Below are positions 1 to 5,549 of a stretch of 6,433 nucleotides of DNA, piece after piece; positions within the stretch are counted from its first letter, which is position 1; the number at the start of each line of letters is the position of its first letter. The translations under genes and the position numbers were made by a program. Source of the stretch: Chloroflexota bacterium (lineage in GTDB: Bacteria > Chloroflexota > Anaerolineae > CG2-30-64-16); the NCBI GenBank assembly GCA_029555885.1, contig JAKPQT010000404.1, forward strand, positions 1 to 6,433, in the 5' to 3' direction. The notes under the pieces are model-generated. The model did not search any database. It worked only from the letters and a program-made list of their open reading frames with translations, and was not told the DNA's origin.

Positions 1-1073
1 GAGAGGGCGATGAGCGGCGTCTCCAGCTCGCGGGCCAGGCCCTTGAGCGAACGCGAGATGTAGCTGATTTCCTGCACACGGTTCTCGCTGCGGTTGTCCC
101 CGCGCATGAGCTGGAGGTAATCCACAATCACCATGTCCAGCCCGTGCTCGGCCTGCAGGCGCCGCGCCTTGGTGCGCAATTCCAGCGCAGACAGCGCCGG
201 CGTATCGTCGATAAAGAGCATGGTGCTGGAAAGCTCGCCCGCCGCGGCCATCAGCATGTCCCACTCGTGGTCCTCGATCTCACCCTTGCGGAGCCGCTGC
301 TGGTCGATGCCGGTCTCCATAGCGAGGAGCCGCTGGACAAGCTGCTCGGCGCTCATTTCGAGGCTGAAGAAGGCGACCACCTTGCGATATCTGCGCGCAG
401 CGTTGAGTGCGAAGTTCAGCGACAGGCTGGTCTTTCCCACGCTGGGCCTGGCGGCAAGAATAATCAGGTCGGATTTCTGGAAGCCGCCCAGCAGCCGGTC
501 CAACTGCGTGAAGCCAGTCGGGACGCCGAGAATTTGGCCCTGGTGGCGATGGAGGAAGTCGATGCGGTCCACCACCTCGTGCATGACCTGGCGTACGGGC
601 ATGAGGTCGCGGCGGACACGGCGCTCGGATACGTTGAATACCAACTGCTCGGCGCGGTCCACGACTTCACCGACATCTTCGGCTTCCTCGTAGGCCAGGG
701 CAGCAATCTGCCCGGCTGCGTCGATCAGCCGGCGGAGGGTGGCGGTGCGCTCGACGATGTGAGCGTAGTGCTCGACATAGACCGCAGACGGAACGCTGTT
801 GATGAGCGCGGTGATGTAGGCCGCGCCGCCGACCTCCTGGAGGATGTTGCGCCGCTCCAGCTCATCGGTCAGCGTGACGAAGTCCGCGGGTTCGCGGCGC
901 TCGTGCAGATCGAGGACGGCTTGATAGATCCAACCGTTCTTCTCGCGGTAGAAGTCGTCCGCTTCGAGGAACGACGCGACCTTCAGCACGGCATCGGGGT
1001 CGATGAGCAGCGAGCCGAGAACGGCTTCTTCGGCCTCCGGATTGGCGGGAATGGTCTTGTCTGGTCTGTCCAT
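1..1073 (-). CDS. dnaB: Replicative DNA helicase DnaB (3' end beyond window)
   Basis: This is the hexameric RecA-fold helicase that unwinds the chromosome at the replication fork and recruits primase. The first 357 codons are visible; family members usually have about 440-470 residues, so roughly the last 100 lie beyond the left edge. The N-terminal primase-interacting domain spans about residues 8-110, with the typical opening '[17 protein letters not shown]'. A linker follows, then the ATPase domain from about 180: Walker A 'ARPSVGKTS' at 208-216, catalytic Glu239 in 'SLEMS', and Walker B 'VIVDYLQLM' at 315-323. The P-loop carries no intein, although this is a common insertion point in DnaB. 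The ATG is secure because an in-frame TAA lies only three codons upstream (1080-1082). There is no recognisable Shine-Dalgarno sequence before it. The gene follows the BFN-domain gene by 139 bp and may be read from the same promoter or from one not recognised. Family assignment is firm. Confidence 0.97.
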   Translation of the reverse strand, partial: MDRPDKTIPANPEAEEAVLGSLLIDPDAVLKVASFLEADDFYREKNGWIYQAVLDLHERREPADFVTLTDELERRNILQEVGGAAYITALINSVPSAVYVEHYAHIVERTATLRRLIDAAGQIAALAYEEAEDVGEVVDRAEQLVFNVSERRVRRDLMPVRQVMHEVVDRIDFLHRHQGQILGVPTGFTQLDRLLGGFQKSDLIILAARPSVGKTSLSLNFALNAARRYRKVVAFFSLEMSAEQLVQRLLAMETGIDQQRLRKGEIEDHEWDMLMAAAGELSSTMLFIDDTPALSALELRTKARRLQAEHGLDMVIVDYLQLMRGDNRSENRVQEISYISRSLKGLARELETPLIAL

Positions 1074-1115
1074 TGCAGCTTAAGTCTGGTTGCGCCGGGC
1101 CCATAAGGGACAACA

Positions 1116-1137
1116 AGGCCGGCTCACAAGCCGGCCT
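1116..1137 (-). terminator. GC-rich hairpin, possible intrinsic terminator or attenuator between BFN gene and dnaB
   Basis: A perfect 9-bp stem (AGGCCGGCT / AGCCGGCCT) closes a 4-nt loop. On the minus strand it is followed by TTGTTGTCCC, a short and imperfect T-rich run, so termination is likely to be partial at best. It lies 75 nt after the BFN stop and 43 nt before the dnaB ATG. It could end most BFN transcripts, or act as a leader structure in dnaB mRNA. The stem is seen directly; the function is inferred. Confidence 0.5.
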
Positions 1138-1166
1138 GCAAAAGAACCGTCCACACAGTCCCGCGC

Positions 1167-1185
1167 CAGCCGCGCGGCGCGGCTG
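1167..1185 (-). other. Second GC hairpin in the BFN-dnaB gap
   Basis: An 8-bp perfect stem (CAGCCGCG / CGCGGCTG) closes a 3-nt loop. It lies 27 nt downstream of the BFN stop codon on the minus strand. No T-run follows, so it does not look like an intrinsic terminator. It may protect the 3' end of the BFN message or may simply reflect high GC. The remainder of the 1074-1212 gap shows no reading frame or promoter that I can support. Confidence 0.3.
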
Positions 1186-1212
1186 AACCCCCCGGCAGCA
1201 TGGCCGGATGGC

Positions 1213-1725
1213 TCAGTCGAGGCCGCTCAGGTCCAGGCCCTCCAGGAAATCGCTGAACGCGTCGGGCGTCTTGTCCTCGGGTTCTGCACCTTCAGAGGTT
1301 GCGCCAAGCCCGGTGTCGAGGTCTGGTTCGGGCACGATGGCCGCCTGGTCCATGACTTCATCAGCCACGAAGACCGGCACCTGCGCGCGCACGGCGAGCG
1401 CAATGGCATCGCTGGGCCGCGAATCGATCTCCAGCCGGCGGCCGTCCACGCTCAGCGCGACCTCCGCGTAGAAGGTGTCGTTGCGCAGGTCGGTGATCGA
1501 AATCTGCACGATCTCCGCACCGAGCTTCTCGATGGTGGCCTTGAGCAGGTCATGGGTGAGCGGTCGGGCCACCTCAACGTTCTGCAGCTCGATGGTGATG
1601 GCATCTGCCTCGAAGGGGCCGATCCAGATGGGCAGGTAGCGCGATGATCCGGTATCCTTGAGCACCACGACGCGGTGTTGCGACATCAGGCTCACACGCA
1701 CGCTGTCGATCGTTACTTCAACCAT
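1213..1725 (-). CDS. BFN-domain (DUF151) bifunctional nuclease family protein
   Basis: A 170-residue protein of the BFN/DUF151 family. It is named after a plant protein reported to have DNase and RNase activity; bacterial members include the structurally known Thermotoga TM0160, and their role is poorly defined. Family landmarks are clear: '[13 protein letters not shown]' at 31-43, 'RPLTHDLL' at 54-61, 'TFYAEV' at 84-89, the conserved '[13 protein letters not shown]' at 101-113, and 'PVFVADEV' at 117-124. The BFN domain ends near residue 130. A C-terminal tail from 133 on is strongly acidic (12 Asp/Glu against one Lys) and closes with '[16 protein letters not shown]', an amphipathic, FLE-type ending of the kind often seen in this family. 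The ATG is supported by a GGAGGG ribosome binding site 7 nt upstream and by an extended -10 promoter. It is the first gene of its transcript, ahead of dnaB. Family is sure; nuclease activity here is not shown. Confidence 0.93.
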   Translation of the reverse strand: MVEVTIDSVRVSLMSQHRVVVLKDTGSSRYLPIWIGPFEADAITIELQNVEVARPLTHDLLKATIEKLGAEIVQISITDLRNDTFYAEVALSVDGRRLEIDSRPSDAIALAVRAQVPVFVADEVMDQAAIVPEPDLDTGLGATSEGAEPEDKTPDAFSDFLEGLDLSGLD

Positions 1726-1732
1726 AGCCTAG

Positions 1733-1738
1733 CCCTCC
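1733..1738 (-). promoter_or_regulatory. Ribosome binding site of the BFN-domain gene
   Basis: GGAGGG on the minus strand, 7 nt before the ATG at 1725. It is one of only two strong Shine-Dalgarno sequences in the window and fixes the start codon. By contrast, the neighbouring GNAT and dnaB starts have none. Confidence 0.85.
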
Positions 1739-1756
1739 AAACGCTCGATTGGCCCG

Positions 1757-1765
1757 ATTATACCA
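1757..1765 (-). promoter_or_regulatory. Extended -10 promoter for the BFN-domain gene (and perhaps dnaB)
   Basis: The minus strand reads TGGTATAAT, a perfect match to the extended -10 consensus TGnTATAAT of the main vegetative sigma factor. The expected transcription start falls near 1750, giving a leader of about 25 nt that contains the GGAGGG site. No good -35 lies at the usual spacing: the best 18-nt match is TTGTTT (1781-1786, three of six), and the better TTGACC (1788-1793) is 25 nt away. Lack of a -35 is normal for extended -10 promoters. It lies just past the end of the GNAT gene, in an AT-rich patch that stands out from the GC-rich surroundings. Confidence 0.75.
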
Positions 1766-1789
1766 CAACATGCCGCTGGCAAACAACGG

Positions 1790-2440
1790 TCAAGTGATCC
1801 GGTCGAGTTCCGCCTGCAGCCAGGGCGCGTCCGGCGGGATATCGTAGCCTTCGACCATCAGCGCGCGGCCCAGTGCACGGCGGGTGGTGACGTCCAGCGG
1901 GCCAGTCCAGGCGGTGCCGGGGATGAGCATGATGTTCCAATCGGGCTGCTCCGGTGGAATCCAGGGCCCGCGCGGCACGGGAACGCCGATGTCGAGCGCG
2001 CCGAACCGGCGATAGAACGCCACGCGGCGGGCGCGGATGTGCAGGGTGGCTTCCGGCGGCACACCGGGCGTTTCCACCTCCAGCAGCATCCCGCGACAAC
2101 CCCGCTGACCCGCGGCGCGCGCCTGCGCCTCGCCCATCTGCAGCATGTGCGTCAGCAGCGTCGAACCGGAACCCTGCCCGCGGCGAGCCGCATCGACTGC
2201 AAGATAGAGGAGATACCACAGGTTAGTCTCGGTGAAGTACTTCGCGATGGCCATGGCAATGGCCGTGTCGCCTTCCAGCAGCGCGGCGCTGTGCCAGGGG
2301 GAAGGCGGGGTGGCCCTGTCCGCCAGCTGCGCGACCTTCTCGACCGGCCACTCCCACGGCGCCTCGAACGCGTCGCTGTAGATGGCAAGGACCTGGTTGA
2401 GCTGGTCGGGGGTGAGTGCGTGAAAGGGCAGGATAGTCAT
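1790..2440 (-). CDS. GNAT-family N-acetyltransferase
   Basis: A 216-residue predicted cytoplasmic acetyltransferase that would transfer an acetyl group from acetyl-CoA to an unknown amine. The fold is visible from the acetyl-CoA pyrophosphate-binding motif A: strand 'LWYLLYLAVD' (74-83), then 'ARRGQGSGS' (85-93), which fits R/Q-x-x-G-x-G at Arg87, Gly90 and Gly92, followed by helix 'LLTHMLQMGEAQARAAG'. A further strand 'GMLLEVETPG' lies at 117-126, and the late helix/strand motif 'RRVAFYRRFGALDI' at 138-151 is the usual 'FYxxxGF'-type element. The last 60 residues go beyond the minimal domain. There is no membrane segment. The ATG has no Shine-Dalgarno sequence; the frame stays open upstream into the inverted repeat, but the protein's natural beginning is this Met. 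Its stop lies 64 nt from the BFN start. The substrate cannot be read from sequence. Confidence 0.88.
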   Translation of the reverse strand: MTILPFHALTPDQLNQVLAIYSDAFEAPWEWPVEKVAQLADRATPPSPWHSAALLEGDTAIAMAIAKYFTETNLWYLLYLAVDAARRGQGSGSTLLTHMLQMGEAQARAAGQRGCRGMLLEVETPGVPPEATLHIRARRVAFYRRFGALDIGVPVPRGPWIPPEQPDWNIMLIPGTAWTGPLDVTTRRALGRALMVEGYDIPPDAPWLQAELDRIT

Positions 2441-2468
2441 TGTTGGGTACTCAGCCAGGCAGATTCTG

Positions 2469-2584
2469 CACGAAGCTCCCGCTACGAATTGCGCGAATGA
2501 TACGAATTGAGCGAATAACCTGTTTCATTTCTGTGCTTCGTGGTTATTCGTCCAATTCGTATCATTCGTGGCGGGAGCGTCGTG
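2469..2584. repeat. 116-bp imperfect inverted repeat built of 9-nt-phased CGAAT / ATTCG words
   Basis: The left arm (2469-2520) and right arm (2542-2584) pair at 39 of 43 positions, with a 9-nt bulge (2483-2491) in the left arm and a 21-nt loop. The left arm carries CGAAT at 2485, 2494, 2503 and 2512; the right arm carries ATTCG at 2546, 2555 and 2564. Both series have an exact 9-nt step. The bulge is itself a duplicate of TACGAATTG (2483-2491 and 2501-2509). It fills most of the 2441-2591 gap and begins 7 nt after the peptidase stop. It is AT-richer than the genes around it. It may be a dispersed REP/MITE-like element and may end or stabilise the peptidase-operon transcript. No T-run follows either arm, so a classical terminator is not evident. 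The rest of the gap (2441-2468) shows nothing I can call. Confidence 0.85.
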
Positions 2585-2591
2585 GTGGAAG

Positions 2592-4277
2592 CTACGCTAA
2601 CGCGATTTCGCGGCGGACCGTGCCGCCGCGCTCCGCGACCGCGGTCAGGTGCAGCGTGCCGCCCGCGGGCGCGTGGATGACCCACTCCGCCTTGCCGCGG
2701 TTGTCGGTCGGTGAGGCCTCGCTATAGCTCACCTCGAGCTTGTTCGATCGGCCTTCCAGTTGGCCAATCTCCTGCTTGGCCTTGCCGCCCTTGAGCGTCG
2801 CGCCCTCCGGCAGCGCCAGTTCCAGGCGCACGGGCCGCACCGCATTCATCTTGACCGCCTGATTCGAGCCGCGCGTCGGCAGGAAGCCCCGGTTCTCCAC
2901 GACGGCCAGCAGGTGATAGTTGCCGTCGCCCAGCGGGGTCAGCACGACCTCGCGCCACGCCAGCCGCGGGGCCAGCGAGGCAAATGCGATGGTGAAGTCG
3001 GCGTGCGGCGCAATCTCGGCCTCCAGCAGCGCGTGGGGCGGGTTGCGCCAGGTGTAGAGCGTGTTCCAGCCACCCAGCTCGACCGGGCCGAGCTGCGGGT
3101 GCTCGAACGGATACCACGCCACAAGGCCCTCGGGCGCGTGCTGGTTGATGTAGTCCAGCACCTTGTAGTCGTCCTCGACCGGGTGCTTGCGGAACCAGTC
3201 CATGAACTTCTTTTCTTTGCTCTTCTCTTCCACGCCGGAGGCAGTCGCCAGGTCCCACATCTCGACGGTGAACGCGAAGATACCCTTGTGATCGAACAGC
3301 CAGTCGTCGAAGACGCCGGTGATGACCTCTTTCGGATGATAGCGGAAGTGATGGTAGACCGAGACGCATGGATAGCCGGTTAGCTCGGTGCCGCGCTCCC
3401 CGATGGCCTCGAACACCCACTTGTCATCGGTATCCATCTCGTCGTCGCTCTTTGTGCCGTAGGGTCGGAGGATGGCCCGGCTGTAGGTGTGGAAGGTCAG
3501 CGCACCGTAAACGTTCGGGTGGTCGGCCATGAACTTGATGACCGCGGCAATCTCCGGCTCGGAGCCTGGGAAGTTGCCCGCCCCGCGCTGCTGGCCCTCG
3601 GGCCGCCACGAGCCGGGGAAGTTGCGGTTGAAGTCCAGGCCCGCGACGGGCGGCGCCATCGTGATGATGTGGCCATCGTAGTTCTCGACCAGGCCCTCAG
3701 GGAACATGCGGTAATATGTGCCGCCGTCCTCATCCGGGCCGCGCTTGATCATCAGCCGCGGGTCGCGGTCAGATACCTTCCAGTCGCCGGTCGGGTCCGC
3801 GATGCGCATCTGGAGGATGCGGCCGTCGCCGTCGATGTCCTCCGTGTGCAGCCCGTCGCGCTTCTCCTCGAACGGATACGGTCGCGTGCCCGAGCGGACG
3901 TACTTCGGCGTCTCGGCCAGCGCAAGCTCTGCGCCGTCCGGGTTGAGCCGCGGGACGACGTACACGACCTGCTCATCCAGGATGCGCGTGACCTTTGGGT
4001 CGCTGCCGTAGGCGTTGACCATCTTGTTGATGAAGTAGAGCGCCGCCATCGACGCGGTCAGCTCGGTCGCGTGGATGTTGGCATCCAGCCAGAACGCAGG
4101 CTTCTCCGCGTCCGGCCCGGTGGCCCGGTTGGTCAGGATGACCAGCGGGATGTCGCGGCCCTCGTGCGACTGGCCTAGGACAGTCACCTGCATGATGGCA
4201 GGATGCTGCCCGGCCAGCCAGGCGAGGCGTTCGGTGAGTTGGGCGTAGTTGTAGTAGGTGTCGAAGCGAATCTCCAT
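2592..4277 (-). CDS. Zinc carboxypeptidase, M14 family, apparently cytoplasmic
   Basis: A 561-residue metallopeptidase expected to remove C-terminal residues from peptides. The full M14 active site is present: zinc ligands His69 and Glu72 in 'NIHATE', zinc ligand His263 in 'LTFHTYSR', substrate-binding Asn217-Arg218 in 'DFNRNFPG', and catalytic Glu339 in 'FTVEMWD'. The catalytic domain covers about 1-375, enlarged by an insert at about 125-215 that holds an EF-hand-like loop 'DIDGDGRI' (Asp147, Asp149, Asp151). Residues from about 380 form a beta-rich C-terminal region of unknown role. No signal peptide or membrane segment is seen: the N-terminus 'MEIRFDTYYNYAQLTERL' is the normal start of a peptidase domain, so the enzyme probably stays in the cell, unlike many M14 enzymes. 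The start has a strong AAGGAAGGA ribosome binding site and lies 13 nt after the Mre11 stop, so the two are co-transcribed. The true substrate and any link with DNA repair are unknown. Confidence 0.93.
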   Translation of the reverse strand: MEIRFDTYYNYAQLTERLAWLAGQHPAIMQVTVLGQSHEGRDIPLVILTNRATGPDAEKPAFWLDANIHATELTASMAALYFINKMVNAYGSDPKVTRILDEQVVYVVPRLNPDGAELALAETPKYVRSGTRPYPFEEKRDGLHTEDIDGDGRILQMRIADPTGDWKVSDRDPRLMIKRGPDEDGGTYYRMFPEGLVENYDGHIITMAPPVAGLDFNRNFPGSWRPEGQQRGAGNFPGSEPEIAAVIKFMADHPNVYGALTFHTYSRAILRPYGTKSDDEMDTDDKWVFEAIGERGTELTGYPCVSVYHHFRYHPKEVITGVFDDWLFDHKGIFAFTVEMWDLATASGVEEKSKEKKFMDWFRKHPVEDDYKVLDYINQHAPEGLVAWYPFEHPQLGPVELGGWNTLYTWRNPPHALLEAEIAPHADFTIAFASLAPRLAWREVVLTPLGDGNYHLLAVVENRGFLPTRGSNQAVKMNAVRPVRLELALPEGATLKGGKAKQEIGQLEGRSNKLEVSYSEASPTDNRGKAEWVIHAPAGGTLHLTAVAERGGTVRREIALA

Positions 4278-4280
4278 GAA

Positions 4281-4289
4281 TCCTTCCTT
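4281..4289 (-). promoter_or_regulatory. Ribosome binding site of the M14 peptidase gene
   Basis: AAGGAAGGA on the minus strand fills most of the 13-nt gap between the Mre11 stop (4291-4293) and the peptidase ATG (4275-4277). It offers two overlapping AAGGA-type matches, 3 and 7 nt from the start codon. It supports independent, efficient initiation at the third gene of the operon. Confidence 0.75.
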
Positions 4290-4290
4290 C

Positions 4291-5547
4291 TTACCGGGCT
4301 GTGCTATCGGCGGCCATGATAAGCGCTTCAGCGTGCTGTTGCAGCAGCCGCGCGCGGCCGGGGTCCACCTGCTTGAGTTCGAAGTAGCGGGCCAGCAGCT
4401 CGACCGGCGTCAGCGACTCGACCGAGACGCCGCCCAGCCGCTGGCGTTCGGGGCGCACGACGTTTTTGTTCAGCCCCGCAGCGTAGTAACAGCCTTCCAG
4501 CGCGCGCACGATTTCGCGCTCGACCAGCGTGGCCTCCTGCTCCTGGCGCAGCTTGATGATGACGCGCACGACTGCTTCCGATAGGTCGCCGCGCGCTTCG
4601 ATGGCCTCGATGACCGCCGCGGTGGGGTCGGGCCGCTCGCAGACATCGCACTCAATGGTCACGAAGCGCCGCGGCTGGCGCTTGTAGCCCGACTGGAACT
4701 GCCAGGTGGTTCCGGCGTCGGTGATGTCCGCGACGACAAAACCCTTCTGCTCATGCTCCTCACCGAAGTCGATGCGCTCGATGCTGCCGCTGTAGACGAC
4801 GGGCGGGTTGTTGTTGGCGTTGAGGTTCTGGTGTTTGTGGATGTGACCCAGCGCGACATAACGCCACGTGGGATCGGCCAGGACGGAGCGCGGGAGCGCC
4901 GCGTCGCGGCCGATCATGATGTTCTTCTCCGAGCCGTGGCTGGCCTCGTTGACCGAGAAGTGGCCGACGAGGATCGCAGGGATGTCCGGCTGCCGCCGCG
5001 CCTCGTCAGCCAGCGCCGCCAGGTTGTCGATCATCGCCTGCTGCAGGAGGCCGTCCAGTTCTTCGAGGCTCTTGCCGCGGTGCTCTTCCCGGCTGATGAG
5101 GGACGACCGCAGCGGGTAGGGCGCCATCGCGACCTGCAAGGGCTGGCCGCGGCGGCAGGTAATCTGCACCAGTTCCTCGCGGTTGCCGACGTAAACGTTC
5201 GGGACGTCCAGCGTGCCAAAGATGTCGATGCTCGTGGCGCGCCGCGCGACTGCGGGCAGGTCATGATTGCCGACGAGCAGGATCACCGGGATGCCGGTAT
5301 CCGCGATCTGCTTGATGCGCCGTGCGAACTCGCGCTGGTACGTCGGGTTCGGGTCGCGGGTCTTGTACGCGTCGCCGGCAAAGACGAACAGGTCCACGCC
5401 ATGATCGACCGCGTATTCGCCCAGGTCGGACAGGCGGCGGAGGAAATCCATCACGCGGCCGTTGATGCCCGTCCCCGGCTCGACCCGGCCATAGTTTTCC
5501 ATGCCGATGTGAATATCGGCCACATGCAATAGTTTGATGGGTTGCAT
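4291..5547 (-). CDS. sbcD: Mre11/SbcD-type DNA double-strand-break repair nuclease
   Basis: A 418-residue two-metal (Mn) calcineurin-like phosphoesterase that, with Rad50/SbcC, processes broken DNA ends and hairpins. All core motifs are present (numbering from the ATG at 5547): Asp11 and His13 in 'HVADIHIG', Asp59 in 'FAGDAY', Asn94-His95 in 'VGNHDLP', His196 in 'VGHFSVNEA', and His235/His237 in 'ALGHIHKHQ'. The nuclease domain runs to about 270 and a capping domain follows. The end, from about 375 ('SVESLTPVELLARYFELK' and a last helix), resembles the Rad50-binding helices of Mre11. Length fits the family. The frame opens at TTG 5553, which would overlap the HerA stop; ATG 5547, two codons later and 2 nt after that stop, is the better start. 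The ribosome binding site is weak, so translation is probably coupled to HerA. No SbcC/Rad50 gene follows it, unlike classical sbcDC operons. Family sure; start fairly sure. Confidence 0.94.
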   Translation of the reverse strand: MQPIKLLHVADIHIGMENYGRVEPGTGINGRVMDFLRRLSDLGEYAVDHGVDLFVFAGDAYKTRDPNPTYQREFARRIKQIADTGIPVILLVGNHDLPAVARRATSIDIFGTLDVPNVYVGNREELVQITCRRGQPLQVAMAPYPLRSSLISREEHRGKSLEELDGLLQQAMIDNLAALADEARRQPDIPAILVGHFSVNEASHGSEKNIMIGRDAALPRSVLADPTWRYVALGHIHKHQNLNANNNPPVVYSGSIERIDFGEEHEQKGFVVADITDAGTTWQFQSGYKRQPRRFVTIECDVCERPDPTAAVIEAIEARGDLSEAVVRVIIKLRQEQEATLVEREIVRALEGCYYAAGLNKNVVRPERQRLGGVSVESLTPVELLARYFELKQVDPGRARLLQQHAEALIMAADSTAR

Positions 5548-5549
5548 AA

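Noticed and set aside
425..460. Intein at the DnaB P-loop
   Set aside because: DnaB genes often carry inteins here, but the Walker A region reads straight through with no insertion.
144..1106. Long open frame on the plus strand opposite dnaB
   Set aside because: It is the antisense of a clear DnaB frame. Its protein resembles no family I recognise, and GC-rich codon use keeps such antisense frames open.
1788..1793. TTGACC as -35 box for the BFN promoter
   Set aside because: It is a good -35 match, but the spacer to TATAAT is 25 nt, far from the 16-18 nt needed. The TGn extension explains promoter strength without it.
2459..2469. GCAGATTCTGC palindrome upstream of the GNAT gene as an operator
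   Set aside because: Only 5-bp half-sites around one base, matching no operator I recognise, and overlapping the edge of the inverted repeat; could be chance.
2483..2568. CRISPR array
   Set aside because: The repeated words are only 5-9 nt, have no unique spacers and are arranged as a palindrome; no cas genes are present.
2760..5532. Plus-strand open frames (2760-3383, 3489-4178, 4753-5532) opposite the peptidase and Mre11
   Set aside because: All are antisense shadows of genes with complete catalytic motifs; none has a ribosome binding site or recognisable domain.
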